Origin: Halichondria panicea
Taxonomy: Eukaryota; Porifera; Demospongiae; Suberitida; Halichondriidae
Length of the DNA: 64,000 nt
Direction of reading: 5' to 3'
NCBI RefSeq assembly: GCF_963675165.1
Contig: NC_087383.1
Coordinates: 6,967,139-7,031,138 of the forward strand
Positions 46,221 through 59,900 of this stretch are shown piece after piece. A program made the position numbers and the translations under genes. The stretch's first letter is position 1; each line of letters begins with the position of its first letter. The notes below the pieces were generated by a model that saw only the letters and a list, made by a program, of their open reading frames with translations, did not search any database and was not told the DNA's origin.

Positions 46221-48888
46221 GACTGATACAGCTGCTCAAGGATGAATCAAGTGCAAGTAAGAGTTTCTATAATTATAGGCTTCTAGTCATGGATTTTAAT
46301 TCGTGGATTTACAAAATAATGCTTCGTTCTCGAGCCAGTTATGCCTAGTATTGCTTGGAATGCCAATGCAGCCTTTTCAGAAGAGTGAGTAGCGAAACTT
46401 GTCCATGGAGTGTTGCTACTCTACTTAGTAGTTACTTAGCTCTGCACTAGAACGCTAGCTATTGTAGCTGCAACAGTGAGAAGAGAGCTGCAAGGCTCTA
46501 CTGATACAGCTATTAACCTTGGCTTGAACTTTTGGCATCGATCGTTTTTAACAACAATCATGGCCGATCATTACCCACTCTTTGAGTTTCCCTGTGATTC
46601 TAGATTCTGCATGCCTGCATGCAGCAAATTCAATGCAAGATTGTTCATCAAATTTATGTGTGTAAAAACGCTATTAGTAGGAATGTTATGTAGCTTTGGC
46701 ACCTCTACCGAGGCATCAGCACCCTTGGTGCTTTCATTCGCAAAGGTTTTTCACCAGCAAAATATTCTATAGATTGAACGATTTAGATAAAGAACAGAAA
46801 AGGAGAGCCTGTGTAGGCTACTTCGACAGTATACTGCACAAAGCGTACCTTGATGCAGGATATTAATAATACCATGTGAAAGAGCTGCTCAATGTGCATG
46901 TGCTGGTACCTACAACGTGCACACACAACGTGCAAACAATTATCACTACCGCTACCGTCATAATTTAAAATTTAAAGCTTAAATAATTTTTTAGCTCATT
47001 TTGGAGCTATAACTTGCAATTGCATATATCCCTTGTGCCCATGTTATAACTATAACATAATTATAATTATGCTAGAAGTATGCACTGGCTAGATCGACCA
47101 TAATAGACACTGGGTTAGGCCTCCATATAAATTATACTCTTCAGCAACACCCGGGCTTCATAGAGGGAGGGGCGCTCCCCCCCTGGCAATTGTATTGAAA
47201 TATAGGCCATAACGCACTGTGTTACGGCCTGTTACACACCAACCAAACAAAGAGTGTTTTATAACAACAATAATGAGTTCTTTACGAAGCTACTTTAATT
47301 AAACTGCTATTCTTCTATATATAATACTCTTTCTGTTCCATACGTCCACAATTTCTTCTTCGGAGTCACTATATCTGTATAAGTACAGAGGGCGATTCAG
47401 CGACCTTCATTTAGTGAGAAAGGCTTGTGTCGCTCAGGCTATGGCTTTTATCTATAGTGCCATTCAACCTAGGCAATTGGATTTCTGCATTTTTTATGAC
47501 ATTCCACAATACTTAATAACTCTTAAGAATGAATTAAGATGCGATGTACGACAGTCTCTAAACACAACAATTTCGCAGATCCCCCAAGATACGGATAATC
47601 GCCGAGCCTCCCATTTTAGAAATGTTGATTTTCTCCCCCCTGTCAATTTTTTTCTGTATGAAGGCCTGAACAATGCTCTACAAAGTATATCTATATACAT
47701 GCAGTAAACATGGCTGTCATTTTATCATAATTATAATGGGTGTTTATTCCAGTCCTGTCTTCTCTTCTCTGCTTCTTGACATTCCTCTTAGGCATTTTTT
47801 CACATTTTCGAAACGTATAATACTTCTGTACTGAAGAAAGAAACGGAATCGAACTAAAAAACTAATTTTGCACTGTGAAACATTGTGAACGTATATGATT
47901 GGCAGGAAAAGCATGAAATGTGTAGAAACAAGAAATTCGGCGAGTGCAACTCCAATCCGTTACAACGTCATAAATATTGGCTGAGTCCAAGGTCTCTGGT
48001 TTTGAGATTCGAAGGCCTGAGGCTGTAGCATCCCAAGCATATAGCGAGGGTGCTACTAAGGGCATATAACTGATTTAGAATAGTGCTAAGCATTATGCAA
48101 GCTAGGCTATAATTATTAACACATTTAAAGAAGACTCTGAAACTAAGAGTTTCTATACAAGCCTCAAGCAACGTTAAAGCTTCGCTCTGGCTAGTCTACA
48201 TAAAAAAACTCACATTGAAGGCATGCAGTTTCGTTTTTTTCTCTTCAGGGGAGGCCAGTGAAGGAGGCTATACCGTACCCTCGAGAAAATACGCCCAGCA
48301 AGAAGTCTAGGCTTATTAGAGTCCTGACTGGGCGTTTAATCGCGAACGGCGAGTTTTCATTCGAATATACGTCCACCCGCGGCCTCAAATCGAGGTTTAC
48401 ACTTCGCTCTATGACAAATCTTATTGTATTTTCATTTTAATACATAGTATGAACATTTTATTGACAACAATGTTATAAACTAATGCATGAATAATAATTA
48501 TGATTAAAGCATGACACGACAATGAAGTGAACTCTGACTCTATTCCTCTATTCAATGCTTGTCGATGTCAGATGTGGCAGAAACTTCCCAAAGGATATGG
48601 TAGGACATATACTCCTATACTGTAACAGAGTATATAGCTATCAGGTAGTTCGTTTCAAAACCAAGGCAAGGTAACTTGCAAAATTAGCCTGCATGTGTGA
48701 TAACTTTCTTGGACTTTGTGTTTTCCTTTCTCAGCATAATTATTATACGACTACTTGTTCTCTGCATAATTATACATCTTCAAGGTCAAACAGATCCATA
48801 CAGAGAAAGTTATATTTTTGATCTTATAATTATAGTCCAGCAAAGAGTATAATTATAGTCTACTCTAGATCTTACTAGCTACTACCTA
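45716..48888. other. Repeats and unassigned sequence; no secure gene
   Basis: 46133-46500 is a full copy of the SINE-like family with a (TG)n tract at 46170-46219. A plus-strand frame open from about 47330 to 47707 (...VRKACVAQAMAFIYSAIQPR QLDF...) is about 120 codons but has no ATG near its start and no recognised domain. At 47970-48004, 35 bases match the end of the RBM22-like last exon at 16559-16593. The region ends where the duplicated block begins. Confidence 0.4.
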
Positions 48889-50306
48889 AAACTTTCTTTC
48901 TTCTGTCAGACACTAAAATTAAAAGTGAGCATGTGGTATTCAGCTACTGCGCATGCTCAACTCTTTATTCTTATAATCGAGTGAAAATACCCTCGTGCAA
49001 GAACTTTGAAGCAAAAGAGGGGATGGGCGTTTATTCAAGATGGGCATATTTTCGTGTGTCACAACTATTACTTGTATTGAACGAGTTAAAAACAAAAATA
49101 AGAGAGATTTTTCACAGTAGCACGCATGCAGCATTTGATAGCAAATAGACTTGCCATATATACCATATTACTAGAATATTTGCTAGTGAAAAACCTTTGT
49201 GAACGAACCAAACCAGCAGAAAAGTTGACCCTTTGTGATCTAACTATTGCGTTCTGGCAAGGATCACATGTGTATTTACTAGAGAGATAAAAATGTCGAG
49301 AGAAATTAATGTAAAGGAGAAAATGCATGCAAATGATGTTGCTATTACAGCTAAATATTAAGTGTTATTCTGAATTCTACATGTGTTTATGTTTTCTGTA
49401 CGCAGACGAAAGTTGGGCATGTCTGGTCAAGGAGAACGTCAAAGTAAAGTATGTTCTTTCGAATGTGCTTCCCCAGAAACCGTTAACTGCTATATCTTGG
49501 TGATGGTCCAAGATATAGCAGACTAGACACTCTCAGACCTTTCTATATAATATACTTCAATGGTAGTGACCCTCTTCAGTTCTGATTATTATGATACATG
49601 CAGACTGTTATAATTATACATCGTAAAATAATAGTGATCACTACTATTTTACGATGTATATAACAGTCTGCATATGGAACTTAGTACCAGTTATACTTCA
49701 GACCTCCTTGACTCAACAGTCCCTTGGCCCTATACCCCTATATATAATTTGGCAAGCAAACCCCTCCTGATATGATCTTTAAGTGGCGATGGTGGTGCTC
49801 TGACGCTGGTACTTCCTCACTATAATAATTTATACTCCCACTGATCATGAGCTTGAGACTTGATGACGTAGTCCTCTGTCGTCTATATCTCATCACTGGA
49901 GTCATGAACTCACTAGCACAATCCATTATAGCTAATACACTATCATTCCAAAATACGGCTAATAAACAGTATTATATACTATACGTGGAAAAGTATGTGT
50001 CACTCTTAGGTAATTTTCGGTGAGCATGTTGGATAGATGCTTACTAATAGTTGCATGCCCTCTCCCACCTTCAGCAGTCAATACTTCCTTGATACAGCAT
50101 ATAATTATAGCTACAACCATAGCTCATAATTATTATAGATAAACTGACAATTATTTGCATACGGAAAAGCACTGGTATACAAAAAACATGCAGTGCTTAA
50201 AATACATTTATAAATGAGTTCTATACAGTACTACGAAACTAACTATTTTGTACATCCACACTATAATTATACAGATCCTTGAACAGCTGTATTACAAGTT
50301 ACAGCA

Positions 50307-50311
<5 letters not shown>

Positions 50312-50372
<61 letters not shown>
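50312..50372. repeat. (CA)n microsatellite, expanded
   Basis: About 60 uninterrupted bases of AC, versus about 32 at the paralogous site 3374-3405. Confidence 0.9.
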
Positions 50373-50374
<2 letters not shown>

Positions 50375-51292
50375 CAGCGTATATACCTCGCTGTGCAAGC
50401 ACATGCACAGAGGCATCATAACTCAGTACAACGAATACTACGCTATAATTATATACCTCGCAGCGAGGTATACATGCAGTAGTGTGTTTGTGCGTGTGTC
50501 TGTGTAGAGTGATATACAACTGCTCAATAAGTGTATACGAATAAGAGGCTTCTAGACAGACTAAGTCATATTCAGTATTATAGTTATTGCCCAGCCAGAG
50601 TGCAACATGCCATATATTGCATTGGAGCAATATAATGCCCGAGGGCCGCAATTTAGTGTATTCATTAGTTTTGCTGAATTCCATAGTAAATTTTTAGGTT
50701 TTCTTCCCACTAGTATAGTTATAAAAGTAGTAGCCTATAAAAGGAACCAAATGAGTTATTGGTTGGGATGGTGGGGCATAAGTCCCAAATGGATATCTCT
50801 TAAAGAAATCTACTGCATTTACACACAGTGCAAGTGCATATAATCCAGTGCATTATGCCATATAATGCAGTGCAATATATGGTAGCCATGGCAGTGATGC
50901 AACATGCCATATACTGAGCACTGGAATGCTTTGATCTGCCCACTCACTGGGCAACAAGTGGATTTACAAAAATTAATAAATAAATAATTAATTATTATGC
51001 TTCGACTAGTTTTGCTTAGTAATACATTGAAGGCTATGAATGATCTACGCCGTTCTTCTGTTCTGCTGCTTTTCTCTGATTTGTCACAACTAAAATTCAC
51101 TGAATTTTATTGCAGACTGCAGACTCTAACGTAGCAAAATCAGTTGAGTATAATTACATCTTAATTCTTATTAGCTATAATTATAATATAGCTCTGCATT
51201 AGAACGCTATAGCTACAAGAGTCAATATTAAAAATAATTATAATTATAGACATGAAACTTTCAGCATCCTTTTTTAGCAACAATCATTTCCC

Positions 51293-52222
51293 TATGGTGA
51301 GCCTTTTGTTTCAAAATGGCGATACAAAATACCATGTGTTGGTGTCCCAAAAATCAACTCGATTTTATCGACTTTATCTGGTAGGGATCGACTCGATGTG
51401 TTATATCAACTCGATTTTATCCAGGTAAGGATCGACTCGATGTGTTTTATCAACTCGATTTTATCCAGGTAAGGATCGACTGGATGTTATCAACTTGATT
51501 TATCCAGGTAAGGATCCACTCGATGTGTTTTATCAACTCGATTCCAGGCCGCTGGGGGAAAAGGCGAGTTTCGAGGGCGGCTTGATATCTAGGCTATCTA
51601 TGGCTGTACTCACAAAGGCGCTAGGCTCAGACAAGGCACTGAGACTCTTGAGTCCACATGCAGGCCTACAGCAGGTCAGAGTAGCTGACCTTCCAGGTAC
51701 GCCTGCAGAAGGTCACAGCAGCTTACTTGTGCTGGATCACAGTAAATTAAATCACTAAATGCTGGTCTACTTGACTCTTGAGTTCATGAAACATAGCAAG
51801 TAGCTGCTGTGTGATCTCAGGCTCAGAAGGTCCCCATCTGAGCTACTCTGAGCTGCTGTAGGCGTGCATGTGGCCTCAAGAGTCTCAGTGCCTCTTGTCT
51901 GAGCCTAGCACCTTTGTTGCAAGAGTATAGCCTTGATATCAAGCCGCCCTTGAAACTCGCCTTTTCCCCCAGCGGCCTGGAATCGAGTCGATCCTCTCGA
52001 AATCGAGTTGATAAAACACATCGAGTCGATCCTTACCTGGATAAAATCGAGTTGATAAAAACACATCGAGTCGATCCTTACCTGGATAAAATTGAGTTGA
52101 TAAAACACATCGAGTCGATCCTTACCTGGATAAAATCGAGTTGATAAAACAAATCGAGTTGATTTTTGGGACACCAACACATGGTATTTTGTATCGCCAT
52201 TTTGAAACAAAAGGCTCACCAT
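51293..52222. mobile_element. 930-bp foldback element with subterminal tandem repeats
   Basis: The element starts TATGGTGAGCCTTTTGTTTC and ends with the inverse. Almost its whole length folds: left arm about 51293-51750, right arm about 51770-52222. Within each arm a unit of about 44 bases ('ggatcgactcgatgtgtttt' + 'atcaactcgattttatccag') is repeated about three to four times. ATTTCCC flanks it at 51286-51292 and 52223-52229. Duplicate 1 has a single ATTTCCC (4445-4451) and no element, so insertion came after the duplication. No protein is encoded. Confidence 0.9.
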
Positions 52223-53155
52223 ATTTCCCAACAATTTTTTCAGACCATGTGTATAATTATGCCTCGAGGCGTAGCCGCATGAGGGATACGGTAAAGCTGA
52301 CTGTGTGTGTGTCTGTTCCAGCTGCAACTGCTCAACGGTTACTTGTAATGCGACAAAAACAATAGGCTTCTAGTCACGTTCTCATGGATTTTGATTCGTG
52401 GATTAGCAAACATTCTCGAGTTAAATGGCTAGTTTGACTCACATTGAAGGCTGTTGCAGTCTCTTCAGGAATCTTTCATAGCATCATCTGTTCGCACAAA
52501 CTTTCTATTCGAGTTAGCCTTGCACTAAAGCGCTAGCTGCTATACAAGAGTAAGAAAGAGCTGCTAAAGAAGCTAGCTATTAAATTTTTAGTAATCATTA
52601 TGGAACTTGCAGACACACCCCTTCTTCCTGGATGTAATGTGCATGCGCTCAATACCACGTGTAAGAGAATCCATTTTGAACGCCAGATCCTGGCAGAATC
52701 AATTTTCTTTTTTGTTGAGGTCCTGGTAAGCCACAAACCAACCTTTTCTGATAACTCTTTTTAGATGACTGCTTGTTATAGATAATAATTATTATTACTT
52801 TATGTGATTGATTTCTGTCTTTCACAGACTACTGACTATGCCTTTGACAAAGGGTTTCACCCATTGTTTGGCTACAGGCAATTTAAGACGATCGGCATGC
52901 ACTTTCTTGTGAAACAATCAAAACACATTGCAAATATTACTTATCTCTTCTATAACACTCTAGTAATACTTTTGAGCGAAAGCAAAAACATGGCGAGAGG
53001 CATTAGCAAGTGCACGCTTGCAACACTTGTTGTAACTGTATACATGTGTGTAATAGGCTGCTAGTACAGTATAGCTTCATTGGCGTTGGCGCTGCATTAT
53101 CACCCGTGGTGTTCAGCACATGCACATATAGAATGGGCAATACCAGCGAACAAAA

Positions 53156-53229
53156 ATTCATCCAATGTGGGGCTCAAACCCATGATCCTCAGATTAAGAG
53201 TCTGATGCTCTGCCGACTGAACTTGTCTT
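53156..53229 (-). other. tRNA-Lys(CUU)-like sequence, duplicate copy
   Basis: Counterpart of 5306-5378, with the same D-arm, CTT anticodon loop and B box. One D-loop base differs and the acceptor stem is again unpaired. Confidence 0.7.
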
Positions 53230-53727
53230 AGTAGCAGATCCAGGAAAAAGAAAAGGGGGATTTCAAATTAACGAACGCGCAGTACAAACATTTTTGGGAG
53301 TTACGCCCACTTCCGGTCACACGTTGTGTAAGACTATAGGGAAATCCCATGCATTCTTAGCCAGGGTAAGTCCCATAATAGACCGGCCTGCGTAGAGCTA
53401 TAGCTAGCTACTATGAACAGTCAACTAACTAACTTATAATTATAGGTGAACCCATTTGATACATCAAAACAACAGGTACAATTAATACAAAAAGCTAGGT
53501 AGTATAGTTGCATGCAATAAAGCCAGCTAGCATTATAATTATAGTGCAGAGCTATAAAATTATCTACTTTAAGTAGAGAGCAACACTCCATGGACGAGTT
53601 TTGCTACTCTCTCTTCTGAAAGGCTGCGATGGCATTCCAAGTAAATAAACCTATAATTATAGCTATAACTCCAAATCCGCAAAATCGCAATAAAAAAAAC
53701 GCTACTATAGAAGCCTATATATACTAT

Positions 53728-55081
53728 TAGCCTCGATCCCAGGCCCATCCGTCTCCAATTGAACGCTAGGTCGCCTCCTCGGCCTGGTATTGATTGTATC
53801 TGGGCGTGACCGGAAACTGGTAAGTATCAAGAGGAATGCTATGTACTGTAACATCTTCAGTTCATCACAGTTGGCTAAAAATACAGACACTAGAAATTAA
53901 TACTGTTATCTGTAGAGTGTACTGCACAGCAGTACTGCGTCCATAATAAATGCAGATGTTTAGAAGCGAAGATCTCAAACAAGAGCTTCCAGAAAGACTT
54001 AATAAATACTGCGTTGGATATGCCTGCTAAGCCTTCAGGTGGCATAACAAAGATTGTGTGTTCACAGTGCATCAAGAGACAGTAGAATCCTGACGTCACT
54101 GGTCAGGATAGTAACCACAAGTGTTGAAAGAGCCATTCCACGTCAGTAGTTTTAGTGCAGGTAGTTCTATAAGATCGGCCCCTTGGGAAGGACACGAGTG
54201 GCACTGGAGCATCCTCTTTCAATGGGTTCGCACCCATCAGCTAGGAAGAGTACAACGGGGGTTGGAGGGGAAGGTTCCATTTTGCTCCTGTATACTAATT
54301 AGTAGAACTTAAATTCACTATTCCACTATACATTTTGTAACTCACAGTGATGGTCCACACAAAACTAGCCTCGATCCCAGGCCGCACTTCCTTGAAGGCC
54401 GATGAAGGAGGCTAACACAACACCAGTGCCAGTACCGTAATGTCATATCTTGATCCAGATACCAAGTATTGGGCTATAGGCTATAGTGTACAATTTCCAA
54501 TGATGAAATGGTATTATTGATTTATATCGCTCACTTTGACAATACATCCCAGGCCCAGCCACTTGTAGACACCCCTGAGCATAGTATACAAGAGATCGAT
54601 GGCGGGAGTCTGAGGATAGACTCTACCAAGTGTATCTGGCAATCAATGGTCTAATCAAGCGCTTGTATTAAATTGTGTAGTCGAGTCAATCCAAGGTAGC
54701 CAACTGATAGCAGAAACTTGAGAACATAGGTCTGTTCTTTCACAAGAGTGATGATCCTTCTTCCTTCGCACAAGACAGCTCCTCACACTCTAGCTAAGCC
54801 TATATCTATGACAAACTAAACTTGCTAAAGAATATACCTATGACACGGAGTTCTTTGTGATTTAACGGTGATTTACGGAGTAAGTATGCTTATACATACA
54901 CTATTAGTGTTTCTATTCGCTCCACCTTGCTCAGGTATTCGCTCTTTTTGAGCAAATACCTGAGCAACCACAGCAACCACAGCACATGCATACCCAGATA
55001 CACACCCAGATACAATCAATACCAGGCCGAGGAGGCGACCTAGTGTTCAATTGGAGACGGATTGGCCTGGGATCGAGGCTA
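53728..55081. mobile_element. MULE-like element, duplicate of 5865-7212
   Basis: Ends TAGCCTCGATCCCAGGCCC and CCTGGGATCGAGGCTA with the same subterminal blocks. It differs from copy 1 by small indels, for example one fewer C near 54180, which disrupts the minus-strand frame open at 6244-6429 in copy 1. That frame is therefore not under obvious constraint. Confidence 0.8.
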
Positions 55082-55627
55082 ATATAAATTATTATAGAAA
55101 CTCTTGTTTGCACTTCATTGATCCTTGAGCAGCTGTAGCAGTCTATAATATATACAAACACAGACTATACCATAATTATACCTGTCAGAGCACAGTGGCG
55201 TTTCTAGGAAATGCAACTAGTAAGGTGGGTGCTAGCTGAGAGCGAGCGCCAAAAAATGTTTGATTGTTACTATAATAATTACATGCATGTATACAGGCTA
55301 GATACACTTGAATAACTCTTTGATCATCAGAAGGTTCATCCTCTTTATATAATTAATAATTATTATAGCTACCACCATATGGGTTTCCGTATATACACTC
55401 ATGTTTTAATTGTTATACACTAACAAGTTACTATAATAACGATGCAAAACAGTGACCAGTGCAGGCCCTATACCTCTTATCAAGGAATCAAGGCATACTG
55501 TAGGTTAGCAAGGTGTTCAATAATACCGAGAAATGTACAACCTACATAATTGTTAGTATTTGACAACCCAGTACAGCATAATTATGCACAAAATAATAAT
55601 TATTGTATTACTATACTAACTAATTAC

Positions 55628-55732
55628 CATTGACAGCCACATTGCATTTCATGATGAGGAACTTTATGATGTCCAGGTGCCCCTCTCTGACTGCCACTCC
55701 CAGTGGAGTTAGTCCATCCCTGGTCACAGCTC
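55628..55732 (-). CDS. Ankyrin-repeat exon, 105 bp, phase 1-1
   Basis: Encodes AVTRDGLTPLGVAVREGHLD followed by IIKFLIMKCNVAVN. It differs from 7761-7865 by one residue (V for L). It lies on the same strand and upstream of the ROCO gene, so it could belong to that gene's ankyrin region or to a separate ankyrin gene extending past the window end. Confidence 0.75.
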
Positions 55733-56011
55733 CTATAGTGGTGAGTGTAATTATGTCAGGAATTAGCCTCGAATCCAGGCCGATTAAAATACGGCCTGCA
55801 TGGCCATGGTATATATTACATGTGTAATCATATAGGTGTTGCCCGTTCACGCCGATGTACTATCGTATAGCGCGAAATTTTCGAGGGGCTTAATTTTCGC
55901 GGATTTTGTGGGTTAGTAATCCTACACAAAAATTAAGTCCACGAAAATGTTTCTATTGAGAAGGTTTATTTGCACATTATAGTCTGAAACTATAGAAGAG
56001 GCTCTCATCTA

Positions 56012-56446
56012 CAGTAGACTCTCGCTATTCCGGCTCTCTGAAGTACGGCCACCTCGATATACCAGCCATTTGGCTTGGCACGGAATGCTAGCTATAATAT
56101 TATGTTTACTGCACAAAACTCACCCTGAAGTACGGCCACTCCCTATTCCGTTTACCGGCCAGTGCTGGCTGTCCCAAACAAGGTTCAATGTAATTTTATA
56201 TACGAATATTACGGCCGGATATGGCGTTATGGGTGTGGTTTAGCAAATAAAATTGGATTACACTTAAATAGAGAACAGAATGATTCCTTATCCTACATTA
56301 TCCTCGAGACAAGAACCGCAAAAGTAGTCATTAGATTCGAGGTAAGGTCGTTTTTAAGCCGCGGCTATTTCCTGAGCTACAGCCACCTCGCTATTCCGGC
56401 CAAGCTGCATGGGCCCAAGGGTGACCAGATTAACAAGAGTCTACTG
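56012..56446. mobile_element. Pogo-type MITE, duplicate of 8151-8583
   Basis: Same CAGTAGACTCTCGCTATTCC end and TA flanks as copy 1. Confidence 0.7.
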
Positions 56447-56471
56447 TATACCTCTATAATGGTCGTAATAT

Positions 56472-56889
56472 GTGACAGGCTCTGGGAAAACCAGACTATT
56501 GGAGCAGACTAAAATTTTGGTGATTAATGTACCAAGTGATAGAGCAGAGCATCGCCTACACAATGGTATGCTTAGTGTTCACATACCTAGTTTCATACCC
56601 GAGTTATGCTCGTTAGAAACTCGAAGCCGTAAAATGTAGTATCGAGAAAAATGGCTCTCAAAGATTGCTCAATTAGGAGAAATAAGGTAATAACGAAAGT
56701 TTGGACGAAGCGTTTCAATGGAAAGAGTTGGATTTAGAGCATCAGATTTTACAGAGAGGTAGTAGAAGGACTGTAGATACGTATACACCAATAACATTTT
56801 ATTTGAGATTTTATACTGTAGGTATAAATTTAGCTGTAGCTCAATACTAAATTCTGCTCCAATAGTCTGGTTTTCCTAGAGCCTGTCAC
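56472..56889. mobile_element. 418-bp element inserted in duplicate 2 only
   Basis: Inverted ends of 36 bases begin GTGACAGGCTCTGGGAAAAC (one mismatch between arms). It splits the foldback MITE that is intact at 8588-8700, where 'ggtcgtatggttgg' is continuous. The target duplication is short and imperfect (GTA/GTAT). A related end is at 14586. Confidence 0.8.
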
Positions 56890-57254
56890 GTATGGTTGGG
56901 ATGTTTGAACTTGGTTTCTGTACAGACCATGAGAAATCTTTGAATTTGTGTTTCCAACTTAACTACGACCATACGACCATTGTAGAGGTAGCCTCTTCTA
57001 ACTTCAGAATGGTGTGCAAGCCTTCTCGACAATGGAATAGAGCTAGGGCATAAGCCAGGGAGACAAAATATATGAACTTAGTAAACGAACTATTATTATA
57101 GTTCACGGTATTATTATAGTGCACGCTTGCAACACTTGTTGTAACTGTATACATGTGTGTAATAGTCTGCTAATACAATATAGCTTCATTGGTATTGGCG
57201 CTGCAGTGGTGTTCAGCACATGCACATATAGAAGGGGCAATACCAGCGAACAAA

Positions 57255-57328
57255 AATTCATCCAATGTGGGGCTCAAACCCATGATCCTCAGATTAAGAG
57301 TCTGATGCTCTACCGACTGAACTTGACT
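57255..57328 (-). other. tRNA-Lys(CUU)-like sequence, tandem-unit copy
   Basis: Good anticodon arm and B box, unpaired acceptor. The paralogous site at about 8985-9047 lacks seven bases of the anticodon loop ('agattaa'), so the structure is not maintained in duplicate 1. Confidence 0.65.
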
Positions 57329-59343
57329 TAGTAGCAGATCCAAGAAAAAGAAAAGGGGGATTTCAAATTAACGAGCGCGCAGTACGAACATTTTTGGGAG
57401 TTACACCCACTTCCGGTCACACGTTGTGTAAGACTATAGGGAAATCCCATGCAAACTCATTTGATACATCAAAACAACAGGTATTCAACTAATACAAAAA
57501 GCTAGGTAGTATAGTTGCATGCAATAAAGCCAGCTAGCATTATAATTATAGTGCAGAGCTATATGAAATTATCTACTAAGTAGAGTAGCAACACTCCATG
57601 GACGAGTTTTGCTACTCACTCTTCTGAAAGGCTGCGATGGATTTCCAAGTAAATAAACCTATAATTATAGCTATAACTGCAAATCCGCAAATTGCAATTC
57701 AAAAAACGATACTATAGAAGCCTATATATTATAGAAACTCTTGTTTGCACTTCATTGATCCTTGAGCAGCTGTAGCAGTCTATACACACATATGCACACA
57801 GTATACCATAATAATTATACCTCTCTGAGCACAGTGGTGTTTCTAGGAAATGCAGCTAGTAGGAGGGTGCTGAGAGCGAGCGCAAAAAAAATGTTTGATT
57901 GCTACTATAATAATTACATGCATGTATACAGGCTAGATACACTTGAATAACTCTTTGATCATCAGAACGTTCATCCTCTTTATAATTAATAATTATTATA
58001 GCTACCACCACATGGGTTTCCGTATATACACTCATGTTTTAATTGTTATACACTAACAAGTTACTATAATAACGATGCAAAACAGTGACCAGTGCAGGCC
58101 CTATACCAGTATACGGCCACTCACTATTCCGTTACCGGCCAGTGCTGGCTGTCCCAAACAAGGTTCAATGTAATTTTATACGTATATTACGGCCGGATAT
58201 GACATTTTGGGTGTGGTTTAGCAAATAAAATTGGATTACACTTAAATAGAGAACAGAATGATTCATTATCCTACATTTTCCTCGAGACAAGAACCGCAAA
58301 AGTAGTAATCCAATTTTATTTGCCAAACCACACCCAAAACGTCATATCCGCCGTAATATACGTATTGAAAACCTTGTTTGGGACAGCCAGCACTAGCCGG
58401 TAAACGGAATAGCGAGTGGCCGTTCTTCAGGGTGAGTTTTGTGCAGTAAACATAATTATAGCTAGCATTCCGTGCCAAGCCAAATGGCCGGTATATCAAG
58501 GTGGCCGTACTTCAGAGAGCCGGAATAGCGAGAGTGTACTGTACACAGCAGAACAAAATTGCAGTGTGTTATTATAGCGTATAGCATATCAAATTGCTTA
58601 ACTGTATATATGCATAGAAAGGTCAACGCAATGAGCTATTCCAACAGTAGTCTATGGCCTACAAGTTACTATACACCCTAGAGCACTGAAGTGCTAACCC
58701 TCGGCTGTTGACAAGAGAATGGAGTGTTCAGTTATACAATAATAAAGAGACCGGTAAAGGATCACTTTAGCTGCATGTAGATCTACCTCGAATAAAGGTC
58801 GCGTGTAGAGCTCATGCAAGGTCAAGCTATTCCGCAAAAATTAAATACACGAAAACTATTCTAACGGTCATTTTGCGAAATTTCATTAATATACCCTCAA
58901 ACTATACCCACTATATACGGTAAGAAGAGCAATCCACAAGTATTGTTTAGTGTTAAGTGCCATCAACACGCAGGAACATTTAACCTATATATTATAAGGT
59001 GTCACACAAAGAGAAACTATACATTTGCCCACAAGCATGCTACTGATTGTACAGAGCATGACCACAAAGCTAATAATTATACGTAAGAGCAAGCCACAAG
59101 TATTATTACATGCAGAGGTATAAATTAACAGTCGGTCGCAATTAGCTGACTATTAACTATACTTGCTTGGTCATAGTGTCCTATAGCATGCAAAGACTGA
59201 AGGCCAAAGGTCATATAGTTATGATCTGCATATGCGCACTCATAATTATATCAGCTATGTTGTTCATTGCAAGAGCAGGCCTATAGCTATGTAGCTATGT
59301 ACCAGAGTGACAAACCGACTAATGGTAAGCTCTAACTAAACCC

Positions 59344-59900
59344 TAGCCTCGGTCCCAGGCCGATTTTTTTTTAATAGAACGAAGTTGAAAATACGGCCTG
59401 GTATTGATTGTATGCGTGGCAGGAACCGGAAACCAAAGTAGAGATTCTTCACACTTTGTTTCCTGTCATATTTCCCCGTATAAGTTTAATACCGTAATTT
59501 AGATCCGTGTATGCTCTGAAGTAACTAAAATCTAGCCATAGATTATCTAGCTAGCTAGCTACTGCAAGTTTAAGTTGTTCAGATTAACGTATACATTGTC
59601 TGCTTCACAAGAAGGCCCCACTCTCATTGCAGAACAGGCCCAGCTCTTGTCAGAAGGAAGAAACGTCTTTACCATGGTTTTCAATATGTATGGCAAATAT
59701 CTTGCTTTCACTCACTGCCCTTTGTGATGGACTACAAATTAGTAGGTAGGACCAGCACTGCCGGCCCTTGTCGACAGGTGTGTTGTTTATGCAAATCTCT
59801 GCTTCTTGTTTTTTTGTTCCTAACCACGCCCAGATACAATCAACACCAGGCCTATAGTTGTCGGCCTAGCTAGAAACAACTCGGCCTGGAATCAAGGCTA
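59344..59900. mobile_element. MULE-like element carrying a degraded RecQ fragment
   Basis: It starts TAGCCTCGGTCCCAGGCCGA and ends with a diverged inverse. Flanks ACTAAACCC and CCTAAACCC suggest a 9-bp duplication with one mismatch. Bases about 59590-59760 match the RecQ fragment at 62483-62680 ('cactctcattgcagaacagg', 'atggactacaa', 'aggtaggacca'), with several indels. It is the older, more decayed sibling of 62248-63053. Confidence 0.7.

Larger units (their letters stand above)
48889..58557. repeat. Segmental duplication, copy 2 (partner at 2189-10285)
   Basis: Same order and orientation as copy 1. Length differences are explained by discrete events here: an extra 255 bases at about 49805-50063, loss of about 160 bases after 50650, the 930-bp foldback at 51293-52222, and the 418-bp element at 56472-56889. 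Small changes are mainly substitutions and dinucleotide-repeat length. Confidence 0.9.
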
